Source of the DNA: Metaphire vulgaris
Taxonomy: Eukaryota; Annelida; Clitellata; Crassiclitellata; Megascolecidae
Direction: 5' to 3'
Length of the DNA: 64,000 nucleotides
Assembly: GCA_018105865.1 (NCBI GenBank)
Contig: CM030862.1
Location: 5,853,144 to 5,917,143 of the forward strand
Shown here piece after piece: positions 10,200-19,979 of this stretch. The notes beneath the pieces were generated by a model. It made no database searches, was not told the DNA's origin, and saw nothing but the letters and a program-made list of their open reading frames with translations. Both the position numbers and the translations under genes were made by a program. The first letter of the stretch is position 1. Each line of letters opens with the position of its first letter.

Positions 10200-10644
10200 T
10201 AGGGTTGCCAGACGTCCAGCAAATGGAGGACATGTCCTCATTTTTTACCTCGTGTCCTCCGTCCGGCAGGCATTGGTCTGAAATGGGAAATGTCCGGATT
10301 TTTGCTCTTTTCATCTACTGACGCATTTGGTCTACTAGACCATGTAATTGACAATTGCACTCTATCATGGAAGATAGTCGCTGATGATAGTCACTCAATG
10401 ATCAAAGAAGAGAAACTGAGTCCGATTACTCTTTTTGCTTGTAAATATATTTTTATCCGATCGATGATGCAAGCCAAGAGTTTTCAGGGGTGCGATGCCC
10501 ATCGCCCCGGGCGATGGGACAACCCTCTATGCGCCATTGAGTGTGTGTTTTGTGAATTTTACAACCTACTTCCTTTGTCCGGCTTTGTCCTTCTTTGTGG
10601 CCTCTGGTGTCCTCCTTTGGACATGTAGGTATCTGGCAACCCTA
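10200..10644. mobile_element. hAT-type non-autonomous element, TIR TAGGGTTGCCAGA, 445 bp
   Basis: Termini are TAGGGTTGCCAGA and its complement TCTGGCAACCCTA (one or two mismatches further in). Perfect 8-bp duplications GATCTACC occur at 10192-10199 and 10645-10652. The element contains the palindrome GAGGACATGTCCTC near the left end and no transposase. Related to 31233-31664 (shared CAGACGTCC). Confidence 0.92.
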
Positions 10645-10799
10645 GATCTACCGGACCTTCTCAGCGGGATCTATCCTCCTAGCGCGCAGCGGTCTTATCT
10701 TTTGACGGGGCACAACCCTGCCCCTTGGGAACCGCTTCCGCGGTGGATTGACACTTCCCTAGCGGAAATGCAGTACCTGTACGGTACATCAACCCTATC

Positions 10800-10929
10800 T
10801 GGTACTGCGTCAAAACTCAGTTTATAGGACTTCGATACTACCTTTGTCCTTTGAGCGCCCGTGAATAAGCTGGTGCACTGCGCCAAGCTTTCGGGCAGCG
10901 CTATAGAAATTTCGTGTTTACTTACTTAC
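10800..10929 (+). mobile_element. L2/CR1-like LINE 3' end
   Basis: GGCAGCGCTATAGAAATTTCG followed by TTACTTACTTAC matches the 3' UTR layout of the copy at 3397-3766. Only the 3' end is present, and its left boundary is unclear. Confidence 0.6.
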
Positions 10930-10972
10930 CTTAAAGGAGGTGTGCTTGTGGAACAAACCTCGTCCCCTCTGG

Positions 10973-10986
10973 CCACCAGAGGGCAG
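10973..10986 (+). promoter_or_regulatory. CTCF-like motif
   Basis: CCACCAGAGGGCAG fits the CTCF core CCASYAGRKGGCAS at all 14 positions. It lies 46 bp upstream of a TATA box. Binding is inference. Confidence 0.45.
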
Positions 10987-11032
10987 GGTCCAACCGTTTC
11001 GCCCGCGGTCGCTAGATGGTGGCGTCGGGGAT

Positions 11033-11043
11033 ATATAAAAAGG
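11033..11043 (+). promoter_or_regulatory. TATA box TATATAAAAAG
   Basis: A strong TATA box in a GC-rich setting, followed about 30 bp later by pyrimidine-rich TCTTCTTCCTTG, a plausible start site. The downstream 250 bp have no ORF, so this is more likely the promoter of a solo LTR or other transposon than of a host gene. Confidence 0.45.
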
Positions 11044-11051
11044 GCACGCGG

Positions 11052-11395
11052 CCATCTTCTTCCTTGTTCTCGTTGGGTTTGATTCTGGGAGGCTGGTCAC
11101 ACGGGATGTTAGCCGTTTTGGCCGGGCTCGAGGGGGAACTGATTCAGAAACGTTTAAGGCCGATTGAAATACTAGAAGATTATGATTATGTAGCTGGCGT
11201 TTAGTTGAAAGTGTGGTTATTACACGTCGAAAATCTTATGATCGCTTGGCGTTCGTTTTATTACATCGGCGGCATACTTTAAAACCAAGTCCTCGTCCTT
11301 CTAAGTGACGAAGCCGAACCACGAGTTTGGGACATTCGGTCATCATCCTGGGGAGCGAGGGGCGGTCCCCCTACCGTTTCACTAAACTTAGAATG
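11052..11395. other. Sequence downstream of TATA box, possible solo LTR
   Basis: Non-coding. It could be the R-U5 part of a solo LTR, but no LTR ends or target duplication were established. Confidence 0.3.
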
Positions 11396-11397
11396 AT

Positions 11398-11518
11398 TTA
11401 AAGTGGCTGAGAAGGCATTACTGCCTGTGTGAAAGCCACTAGGGCACTAACGGGGCTTGAACTCGCTCCGTCAGCCTGACGCTCCAGCACGTAACCCACT
11501 CTGCCATCTTCCGCCCCC
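11398..11518 (-). mobile_element. tRNA-derived SINE
   Basis: The minus strand has an RNA polymerase III A box TGGCAGAGTGG (plus 11496-11506) and a B box GAGTTCAAGCCCC (plus 11452-11464) at tRNA spacing. The copies of ACTTAGAATGATTTTAAA on either side (11386-11400 and 11527-11541) are consistent with a target duplication. It might alternatively be a degenerate tRNA gene. Confidence 0.6.
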
Positions 11519-11519
11519 A

Positions 11520-11592
11520 AGAAAGAACTTAGAATGATTTTAAAAAAAGAACTTAGAATGATTTTTAAAAAAGAACTTAGAATGATTTAAAC
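11520..11592. repeat. Three tandem copies of AGAACTTAGAATGATTT
   Basis: The unit AGAACTTAGAATGATTTTAAA is repeated about every 30 bp. A fourth related copy lies on the other side of the SINE, at 11384. Confidence 0.85.
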
Positions 11593-11689
11593 ACTGCAAT
11601 CATGCAACTAACTGTCGGGCTATAACTCAATTACGCCTAGCGCCACCTACTGAATATCTTAAGCTTAACCTCCCTATACGTTTTACATA

Positions 11690-11983
11690 CTTCTGAGTAT
11701 CAATTATCCCCCATATGATTATCCCCCAATGTTTTGTGCTTATGGTCAAAATGTATATACTCGCCCCCATGATGTTGATGCCAGGATTAAAACCGACCGC
11801 ATTATTCACTCAATTCGGATTATCTTTTTTGCTTGTCAGGGTATTTGGAGAGGGAAAATATAAGGATGACGTGTTTTTCTCGTCAAGACTTTTGGGAGAC
11901 GAAAAGGTGGTCTGACCTGACTTTAAGGACGATTCTATTTCCCGCCCATCCTCCCCAATGTTGCCGCCAGGTTTACGTCCTTG
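11690..11983 (+). mobile_element. Truncated CAGTGGCGTAAAC-family MITE
   Basis: Matches 58050-58315 over most of its length (GTTTTGTGC, then the TTTTTTGCTTGTC motif at 11825-11837, GGGAAAATATAAGGATGACG, then GCCAGGTTTACG). The left terminus is lost. Confidence 0.7.
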
Positions 11984-12038
11984 CCGAAAACATGCGGCCA
12001 CCAATGGTAACGTGGCGTGTATAGTAGAGATGTGCGGG

Positions 12039-12981
12039 CAGGGCCGTCAAGAGAAAATACGGGCCGGGGACAAATATTTATTCCGGGCCTCTTGTTTCAT
12101 CCTTTATCATTATCCTCATATTAAATAAATGCTGACAAGCAACAGTAGCGTCATTTCACACTTTTCTTGGGGGAAAAGATAATTTTAGGGCCAATTTTGG
12201 GCAATTTTTGCAAATTTTTGGCAATTTTTTGGGCAACCTTTGCAAATTTTGGGCCGATTATGGCAAATTTGTAAATTGGCCAGTGGCGACATATGGATGC
12301 GAATCCTGGACGTTAAGAAAAGAAGAAGAAAAACGCATACAGGCCTTTGAGAACAAGTGCATAAGAAAACTGCTACGCATACCATGAACAAAACTATTAA
12401 CTGACGAGGAAGTTTACAACATGGCCAAAACAGAAAAAGAACTACTGAATCACGTAAACTTTGGGACATTAAGAATCTCAGGCCGTCCAGACATACTGTC
12501 AATCACGTAAACACAAGGAAACTGAGTTACTTTGGGCATGTGATAAGACATCCACAAGACACCATCGAGAGCAGCATGATCACAGGACTTGTTGAAGGAA
12601 ACAGAAGACGAAGAAGACCAAGGATATGCTGGATTGACAACATTACGACGTGGACTGGCCTTTATGGAGACTGTCTAGTACGCACAGCACAAGGCAGATC
12701 GCGATGGAGAACACTGGCCCATTCTTGTAGCCAACCGTCGCCAAGCGACGACGGCGCAATGACTTGACTTGACTTGTAAATTTTTGACATTTTTGGCAAA
12801 TTTTTGCCAATTTTGGACGATTTTTGCACATTTCACATTAATTAATTTATTTAATACATTATAAATTATTTCTTCATTTATTTAACATTTAAATAACTTT
12901 TTCTGGTCAGCGCGGGCCCTTTGCTTATCGCCGGGCCCGGGTACAAATGTACCCCCTGTCCTTCCCCTCTCGTCGGCCCTG
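12039..12981. mobile_element. Inner hAT element, TIR CAGGGCCGTC, TSD TGTGCGGG
   Basis: CAGGGCCGTC at the left and GTCGGCCCTG at the right, with perfect 8-bp duplications TGTGCGGG (12031-12038 and 12982-12989) that lie inside the terminal repeat of the outer element. The core is low-complexity GGCAATTTTTGCAAA. It hosts a LINE fragment at 12262-12778. Confidence 0.9.
12275..12778 (+). mobile_element. 5'-truncated LINE C-terminus inside the inner hAT
   Basis: The + strand reads as a LINE C-terminal region with YFGHVIRHPQDTIESSMITG and RRRRRPRICWIDNI, ending near 12764 with an ACTTG-rich tail. TTGTAAATT occurs at both edges (about 12267-12275 and 12775-12783), a likely 9-bp target duplication. 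The 12300-12500 part has frame breaks and a short internal duplication of CACGTAAAC. Confidence 0.75.
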
Positions 12982-13184
12982 TGTGCGGGTACAGCAAAAT
13001 ACCTACCCTACCCGTAGCCGTGCAAAAACATTTTTACCCTACCGTACACGCTAGCGCTATACCCGTACCCGACCCGTACCCGAAAGTTGTGTACCCTACC
13101 AAAACGATTTACTAAAGGAACTTTATCGCTGGATGAGTCAGAGGACGACATTAAAATTATAGATTTATTATTATACACTATTTT

Positions 13185-13371
13185 CAGTGTTTATTCTAGC
13201 CACCTTGACATTGGGGGATTTTGAAATGTTTGGGGGACAAGGTCTGAGTCTCCGCAATTTTTTTGGGGGGGAGGAGAATTTCCATCCCCAGCCAACATAT
13301 AAAAATTTTTTGGGAGGATTTTTAAAACTTAGGGGGGAATTCCCCCAGAGAAGGCCTAGAATAAACACTGC
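13185..13371. mobile_element. 187-bp MITE, TIR CAGTGTTTATTCTAG
   Basis: Inverted termini CAGTGTTTATTCTAG and CTAGAATAAACACTG enclose GGGGG-rich sequence. The flanks ACTATTTT and ACTACTTG match at 6 of 8 bases. It lies within the outer hAT at 12025-13698. Confidence 0.7.
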
Positions 13372-13705
13372 ACTACTTGACTGATGATGTCAGATGACGT
13401 CATCTGCATTTCCTTTATGCTTTCAGTAAGTAAAATGCATGCTGTCTGACAAACTGAACGCGATATACAAGTTACACTAATACACTTTACTCAATAATAT
13501 TTTTTTCTATTACTGCATTGCTAATTTGCTATAGTAGTGAGAAATGAAAAAATATTTTTGTCAGGTAAAAACGGGTATACCCGTACCCGTAGCGCTATAC
13601 CCGTACCCGATCCGTACCCGAAAAAATGTGTACCCTACCCGTACCCGCGGGTACGGGTAGGGTATACCCGCGGGTACGGGTACACCCGCACATCCCTAAC
13701 ACACA

Positions 13706-13728
13706 CTCTCTCTCTCTCTCTCTCTCTC
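13706..13728. repeat. (TC)n microsatellite
   Basis: Short uninterrupted dinucleotide run directly after the hAT right end. Confidence 0.9.
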
Positions 13729-13869
13729 AAACGTCTGGCGTCGCCACTGCATCTTCGCCGATATCAAACGAAACAATATTGTTCTAAGGAATCTAAGCAG
13801 TTGCGAATCGGGAACTAAAAGTGAGCTGAACGACAGCTTTGGTGCTGAAGATTTTTGCCATCGTTAGAA

Positions 13870-14255
13870 CGACGGCAAAGAGATGGAGATACAGACAGAC
13901 AAATGGACATACAGGCAGATAAATAGACAAATAGAATGAAACCTGGAGATGGAGACAGGCAGACAGATAAAGAGAGACAGATAGATCGTGGTAGGGATAG
14001 AGTTCGACACAAGGCAATTAAATAGTATTAAACAGTCTTGAGTTCGACATAGGCCTAGATATGAGGATAGAAATGCAGATAGAGACAGATAATGAGAAAT
14101 AGACAGAGACAGACAGACAGAGACAGAGAAATAGAGATATTGGCCTAAAGACAGAAATAGCGATATAGGGACAAAGACAGACAGCCTATAGAGATAGAGA
14201 CATAGACAGTTAGACATATAGATTGATTTAGAGAAATATAGACAGAGATAGACGT
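13870..14255. repeat. Purine-rich AGACAGA/GATAGA degenerate repeat
   Basis: A long run of degenerate AGACAGATA units. The matching open frames on the minus strand are repeat artefacts. Confidence 0.75.
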
Positions 14256-14950
14256 GGTCATCGAGCGGGTGTAGTCGAAAGCTGTTGACTGATGAAGACG
14301 TATTGTCAATCTTCGCTTTGGCTTCAGCGTCTAGGCCTACTCCATCGGGCGTTGACTTTCCTCCTTATCCGATGGTCAACTCCGGCGAAATTACTTCGCC
14401 CTTATATGTCAGCGTTCTGATAGATACCATTCAGGTCATTAGAACCGCCATCACACAGCCATCTCACCAGGGACCGGGCGACGACGACGACGCCTTTGAC
14501 GGCTCGGGCTCCGCCCGCCCGACCGACCGACCGACCGACCAGCGCCCTCCTCCTCCGCCTCTGCAGCAGCGGCGGTGGAAGACGCCCTGACCCGAGCGGA
14601 GTCTTTCATGAATAGCATTTTGTGGATCAGTTCATCGGACCGCGCGATTTTCTCCGCATGTGACTCGTCGACCGGCCGATGACAAATCTACCCCGGTCTC
14701 CCCGCCCGCTCGCCCTCGGGGGAACAGCGGCGCGCCTGGCGAACAGGACGATAATAATTAGCCTGCCGAGCATCTCAGCCACCGTTGTTTTCCGATGCCT
14801 TCCTCTGAAATCCGACCGTGGGTGGGTAGTGTGGCCGTCTTTAATTTTGCCTCGCCTTGTTCGGCGAGGTTGCCGGTCGTCGGGGTCCTGAACTGTGGTG
14901 TCACGTGATGGGTTGCTTTGGCGCCGGCTTTGAACGAGACGGTTGAGGGA
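14256..14950. other. GC-rich non-coding stretch
   Basis: Unique sequence with a short GACC run (14519-14541). The open frames lack recognisable domains. I see no gene. Confidence 0.4.

Positions 14951-14951
<1 letters not shown>

Positions 14952-14989
<38 letters not shown>
14952..14989. repeat. (GA)n microsatellite
   Basis: Uninterrupted GA run. Confidence 0.95.
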
Positions 14990-14992
<3 letters not shown>

Positions 14993-15195
14993 GGGGGAAG
15001 GGGAGAGATATCTTTTGGGAATAAGCTAATGGAACCGAGACGGAAATGCACTGCGCGCCTCTTGGCTGCATTATTAGATCCGTTCCGAAGAACGGATTTC
15101 GTATGGATAGACGCATATTGAAAAGGCGACGCGGACGATAATAACGACTCTTGGACCACTGTTCCATCTATTCAACAATTGAGCAAAGGAGGGCA

Positions 15196-15197
<2 letters not shown>

Positions 15198-15285
<88 letters not shown>

Positions 15286-15345
15286 TAATAATATAAATTG
15301 ATTTAAAGTGGTGTCAATAACAATAATAATAAAAATAATAATGAT
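15198..15345. repeat. (AAT)n microsatellite with duplicated flank
   Basis: AAT run followed by two copies of TTGATTTAAAGTGGTGTC (15298-15315 and about 15354-15371). Confidence 0.9.
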
Positions 15346-15373
15346 AATAAAAGTTGATTTAAAGTGGTGTCTT

Positions 15374-15551
15374 TATAGTTTCTAATGTTGTCAGCATGTG
15401 ACAAGAATGGGGAGGGAGACACAGCTAATGCATTAGGGGCCACAATGCAGAAAGGAATATTTTAGAACTCATGTATGTAGCATTACAAGGGTCCCACCTC
15501 TATTTATAGTTTCTAATGTTGTTATTGTATGTGACAAGAATGGGGGGGAGG
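15374..15551. repeat. Pair of direct repeats, period about 129 bp
   Basis: TATAGTTTCTAATGTTGT followed by GTGACAAGAATGGGG occurs at 15374-15412 and at about 15503-15546. Confidence 0.8.
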
Positions 15552-15626
15552 GAGAAAGACTGCCGTTGAGAGCTCTGCGCTGCCATTTTGTAGGAAACAG
15601 AAGTGCAGTAGAGGAAGACTAACTAA

Positions 15627-16230
15627 GGGGCTATCCATTAATTAGGTCAACAAAATAGGGAAGGGTTTGAAGTTTGACAATTGTTAACATGGGGAAGGTC
15701 AAGATCAATTTACGTAAACAATTTTATTTTTACAATAAATTTAATAAATAAAAAATATGAAATTAATCGATGCATTGGTCCTCCATGGTACACACTCGCT
15801 CGCCAGTCAACAGCCCACCACTTTAATCTTTTAATCTTTAACCAGTTGAGCTCAGTGGCGTAGCCAGGAATTTGATTTGCGGGGGTATAATGTAATTTGG
15901 GAGGGTATAAATCTTTAAAATTTTTGAAAATCTTAAAAAACACATAGAAAATGCTAAGGTAGTCCGATTTTGGAAGGTATATATACCGATATACCGATAT
16001 ACCACCTCCACGTCGCTACGCCCCTGTTTTATTTTTGTTCAAAGTAGATTGTAGATTTTGTCGATTGTAGTCCCTCCTGCTAATTAATATTGTTAGCAGC
16101 TTGTGGCGGGGTAAAAATGTTGACATAATTTTATTAGGGGTCACTGAAAGTTTGACAGTTGTTGACAAAGGGAAGGGGTTAAAAATTGCCTAAAAATTAA
16201 AAATTGTTTACGTGATTAATGGACAGCCTC
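15627..16230. mobile_element. Harbinger-like MITE, TIR GGGGCTATCCATTAAT, TSD TAA
   Basis: Left GGGGCTATCCATTAAT and right ATTAATGGACAGCCTC, flanked by TAA (15624-15626 and 16231-16233). It contains repeated TTTGACAATTGTT motifs and a second element at 15853-16026. Same family as 16577-17012. Confidence 0.8.
15853..16026. mobile_element. CAGTGGCGTAGCCAGG-family MITE
   Basis: Left CAGTGGCGTAGCCAGG; right CGTCGCTACGCCCCTG. Nested in the Harbinger-like MITE. No clear target duplication. Confidence 0.75.
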
Positions 16231-16457
16231 TAAGAGATGGATTGAAAATATAAAAGAAGCTGTGGGAAGACAAATTATGAACGTAGAAGAAGCGACACGC
16301 ATAAGAAGAGGCTGTAAGACCTGGAGTCATCTCGTTTCATCACAGATGATGGAAGTTAATGAAGAATGCTGTTTATTGTAGATTGCAAACTGATTCCCCA
16401 GATGGCAGCATGGCATTTGTGCAAAACCAGCTTGGTCTTTTATATTATTGTCTAGTC

Positions 16458-17212
16458 CAGCGGTTCTCGAACTTTTTATGTCTTGCTTGGTGGTCCCTTA
16501 GAAATTGTTGTGGTGACTCGCGGACCTTATAAACTTTTAATTATAAATTAACTGTAATTAGCGCGTCAATCAATTAGGGGTTGTCCATTAATTACGTCAA
16601 CAATTTAGAAGGGAGGGGTTTGAAAAAGTTTGACAGTTGTTGACAGGAGGAAGGGGGGTCAAGAGAAGTTGGCGTCAACAATTTAACTTTTTACAAATAC
16701 TCAAAAATAGGAAATTTTATGGAATACTACTTATTACAATGGAAAAAAGCATGGCAAAAAGGTCATCACCACCACATTTTGACACCACCACCACCACCAC
16801 AATTTGACACTCGATAAGCAAAACAGAGGGAAAATGGTCATCACCGCAAAAAATAATAGCCTTGTTATTGGACCTGTCATTGATCTTGGGGGGGGGGTCA
16901 AAAGTTTTTGACGTAAATATAGGGGAGGGGTAACTGAAAGTTGACAGTTGTTGACAAGGGGAGGGGAGTCAAAATTGTCCAAAAATTGTTGACATAATTA
17001 ATGGACAGCCCCTTATTTAATCAGAAAATTTGAAATCTTAGTCACCAAATTTAAATTCAGATGGAATCAGCACTCTTAGAGCCATCAGCGTGTTTTGAGC
17101 TCTGAAGTTTTGATGAGATATCTTGAGAAAGTAATCCCTCTACGGTGTTTGCGGTCCCTCCTGAAACTGCTTGGCGTTCCCCTATGTGACCGCGGACCCC
17201 AGTTTACCACTG
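16458..17212. mobile_element. hAT-like element, TIR CAGCGGTTCTCGAAC, hosting a MITE
   Basis: Left CAGCGGTTCTCGAACTTTT; right CCCAGTTTACCACTG. GTCTAGTC (16450-16457) and GTCTAATC (17217-17224) look like a slightly offset 8-bp duplication. Contains the complete MITE 16577-17012. Confidence 0.7.
16577..17012. mobile_element. Harbinger-like MITE, TSD TTA, 436 bp
   Basis: GGGGTTGTCCATTAATTACG at the left and AATTAATGGACAGCCCC at the right, flanked by TTA (16574-16576, 17013-17015). Confidence 0.85.
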
Positions 17213-17501
17213 CATGGTCTAATCAAAAGGATATGGCGTGCCTACTACCTACCTACCTACTTTGACGGCAGCTTTTAAGAATTGAAACCAGAGAAACAAA
17301 TAGACAGACAAGCAGGCAGTCAGACATAAAGAATCCGCCTATTAATCCGCTAATTTTTTTTCTAACAAAGTAAAGTTTATATGCTGCTTCCAACCAAAAC
17401 CAAAATACTTTGCATAATCAATGTTCAAAATGTGCTAGTCGCATAAATAGCGCCGTCTTTAGCTCAAGATTATCCACCATATAGACCTACTGTCTTCAGG
17501 C

Positions 17502-17853
17502 CAGTGGTCCTCATCCCTCTTTGCCTCGCGGACCACTTTTGAAGTTCAAAAATTTCTCGCGGACCACCTCACAAATTGAGCAGTCACCTGCTCCTAAAAT
17601 GCGGTGATGACCTTTTGTTCTTTTTTGCTTGTCAGACTCTTCCACGTTGAAAATGCACAAAATACACACAAAATGTGCAGATAACATTTTCGTGCTGATG
17701 ACCTTGTTTTGCTCGTCGCACTTATCAGATTTTTCACATGGAAAATATATATATGTCTAGTTTTTATTTACGTTTTTCAGACTTCGCCGCGGACCACTAG
17801 ACCCCCTCTCGCGGACTACTTGTGGTCCGCGGACCACGGGTTGCGAACCACTG
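17502..17853. mobile_element. hAT MITE, TIR CAGTGGTCC, TSD CTTCAGGC, 352 bp
   Basis: Left CAGTGGTCCTCATCCC; right GGGTTGCGAACCACTG. Perfect 8-bp duplication CTTCAGGC (17494-17501, 17854-17861). Contains TTTTTTGCTTGTC at 17621-17633 and several CGCGGACCAC repeats. Confidence 0.93.
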
Positions 17854-18094
17854 CTTCAGGCTGTCCGACAGCTCCGGCTCCGGCTTGATATCCTGGATTT
17901 CGATTTGTTCCTTATGCGATTAGGATTTGGTGTGCCATCCACCAATGCTTCCGTACATTATTAAGTGGCGCTATAGGAGCTGGTGCTTTGGACTCTATGA
18001 TTGGATAATAAGCTTCGACTAAAAGATCACACGAATTATGAATGAAATCAATGCGTAAATAAAGGTGATGTAAATCAGCTTCCAGTATTGAACT

Positions 18095-18170
18095 ATTTGA
18101 TGGGAATGCGGGGAGCTATAGCTATTGAGCACCAGAAAGCCAACTGTCATGTCATTAGAAAGAGTCGAGC

Positions 18171-18242
<72 letters not shown>

Positions 18243-18399
18243 TACTACTATTACTACTACTACTATTATTATTATTATTATTATTATTTATTAATTATTA
18301 TTACAATGATCATAATAGCTCGACTCTTTCTAATGACAAGACAGTTGGCTTTCTGGTGCTCAATAGCTATAGGCCTAGCTACCCGCATTTTCATCAAAT
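18095..18399. repeat. Long inverted repeat with (ATT)n loop
   Basis: Arms 18095-18171 and 18317-18399 are nearly perfect inverted copies (AAAGCCAACTGTC, CATTAGAAAGAGTCGAGC and their complements). They differ by few substitutions and by an extra AGGCCT segment in the right arm. The loop is (ATT)n with an (ACT)n interruption. Transcribed, it would fold into a hairpin with a stem of about 80 bp. Confidence 0.9.
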
Positions 18400-18541
18400 A
18401 GATATAGCTGCTAAATGTTTTGTTGTATTAAAACACAGTCGAAAATCAGCTGAAAGTAAAAGCCAGAAGCAAGTTCTGCAGTTTATAAACTTATGGGTTC
18501 TTTAAAAATTACAAATTCTGCCACTGCGAGCACAGCTATTA
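18400..18541. other. Unique non-coding spacer
   Basis: No recognisable feature. Confidence 0.3.
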
Positions 18542-18549
18542 TGCTAAGG

Positions 18550-18948
18550 CATGGATGGGCAAAGTGCGGCCCGCGGGCCACATGCGGCCCTCGAAGCCTT
18601 TTGTGCGGCCCCCGACATTCAGAGATACTGCTTTAATGTGCGGCCCTCTAAAACACATGAAACATTTGACAGCACCTTAATGGAAAAGTTCAGCTTTCAT
18701 ATTTGATTTACACTTATTTGATTGTTGACTAGAAATGATGTTTTTAATATTTACTAACATTTCATCGAATTGACAGTCTTGCCTTATTAGTAATTAATTA
18801 CACTGCACAGTATATAATACGTTATGTTAAAGTCGTTTTGGAAACTACATAAATAAATTAATTCTAAATGAGAAAAAATGTGTGCGGCCCTCGGCTTTCA
18901 TCGCAGACACTTTTGCGGCCCTCAGATAAAAATTTGTGCCCATCACTG
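18550..18948. mobile_element. hAT MITE, TIR CATGGATGGGCA, TSD TGCTAAGG, 399 bp
   Basis: Left CATGGATGGGCAAAGTGCGG; right TTGTGCCCATCACTG. Perfect 8-bp duplication TGCTAAGG (18542-18549, 18949-18956). Repeated TGCGGCCC motifs lie near both ends. Confidence 0.94.
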
Positions 18949-18956
18949 TGCTAAGG

Positions 18957-19670
18957 GCCTATATCTTGTCTGGTTAAGGTTTTGGGTGACTTCCAATGCA
19001 GTAGTTGGGCCAGTAATTAAGTGTGACGCTGAAACGTGAGTATAGTCCTCGCCTTATTTCGACGGATTATGTAGGGATCGAGTGGGGAAACCCGCATAAT
19101 AGAAGCGGAAGACTAGGCTAGTATAAGCATGTTTTTCAATAGCGCATCTCAACAGGCTTCAAAGTCTCGGTCTAGTGTCATGCCTGGCGTTTACGTTTCG
19201 TCAAAACTCGACTCCGGTATATTCCACTTTGTCGCTGGATAGGACCACAGATCGTCGATCAAGTGTTGTAACGGAAGACGGATCATTCTTCGTATCCGGG
19301 TGTCCCGCCCTCTCCATTCCGTGACAACCAGTTGGAAGCCAGTTGGAGGCGGATTGACAACGTCTTCTACTGCAGCGGCGGCGCTTTCTGTCCGCCGCCG
19401 AATCTTCTTTTCTCCGACCCTGCGTCTCGCCCGCTCGCCCGCTACCCGCATTCCCATCAAATAGCAGAACAATCGTCGGTGGCGGAGGGAGAGAGGCAGA
19501 GAGGGTGGATCGGCGGATGGGTTGTGCTGGGCCCTGCCGATTGCGACCGCCGCAGCGGCCGCGGCGGAGGCGGCGATGGAAGGGGCTGTCGTCTGGCGTC
19601 GTATTAGTGAACAGATTGAGGGCGACGTCAGTCTACAAGCATCACGGAACGTCTTCTTGGGATCACGGAC
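18957..19670. other. Unique sequence, GC-rich from 19330
   Basis: No gene recognised. The GC-rich block 19370-19600 with CCGCCG runs could be a CpG-rich promoter region, but there is no direct evidence. Confidence 0.35.
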
Positions 19671-19979
19671 AGGAGGAGGAGGAGGAGGAGGAGGAAGGAA
19701 GGAAGGAAGGAAGGAAGGAAGGAAGGAAGGAAGGAAGGAAGGAAGGAAGGAAGGAAGGAAGGAAGGAAGGAAGGAAGGAAGGAAGGAAGGAAGGAAGGAA
19801 GGAAGGAAGGAAGGAAGGAAGGAAGGAAGGAAGGAAGGAAAGGAAGGAAGGAAGGAAGGAAGGAAGGAAGGAAGGAAGGAAGGAAGGAAGAAGGAAGGAA
19901 GGAAGGAAGGAAGGAAGGAAGGAAGGAAGGAAGGAAGGAAGGAAGGAAGGAAGGAAGGAAGGAAGGAAGGAAGGAAGGA
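19671..19979 (+). repeat. (GGA)n then (GGAA)n microsatellite, about 300 bp
   Basis: GGA units (19671-19693) pass into about 70 GGAA units, with small interruptions near 19841 and 19890. The long open frames in all registers are artefacts of the repeat. Confidence 0.97.

Larger units (their letters stand above)
12025..13698. mobile_element. Outer hAT-like element, TIR TAGRGATGTGCGGG, holding further insertions
   Basis: Left end TAGAGATGTGCGGG; right end CCCGCACATCCCTA. The body is made of CCCGTACCCGTA-type runs near both ends (13050-13100 and 13575-13690). It contains the elements 12039-12981 and 13185-13371. No outer target duplication is evident, perhaps because a CA/TC microsatellite abuts the right end. 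Confidence 0.7.
15585..16385 (+). pseudogene. LINE C-terminal fragment split by a MITE
   Basis: After 16233 the frame reads RWIENIKEAVGRQ and NVEEATRIRRGCKTW, a LINE C-terminal signature. Just before 15627 the bases fit the preceding part, with frame damage. The Harbinger-like MITE 15627-16230 sits between the two halves. Confidence 0.6.

Noticed and set aside
11398..11518. Functional tRNA gene
   Set aside because: A and B boxes are present, but the sequence does not close into a clean cloverleaf with a terminator; a SINE fits better.
14285..14590. 101-codon open frame in GC-rich sequence
   Set aside because: No domain, low-complexity end (GACC and CCT runs), no splice or start context to support a gene.
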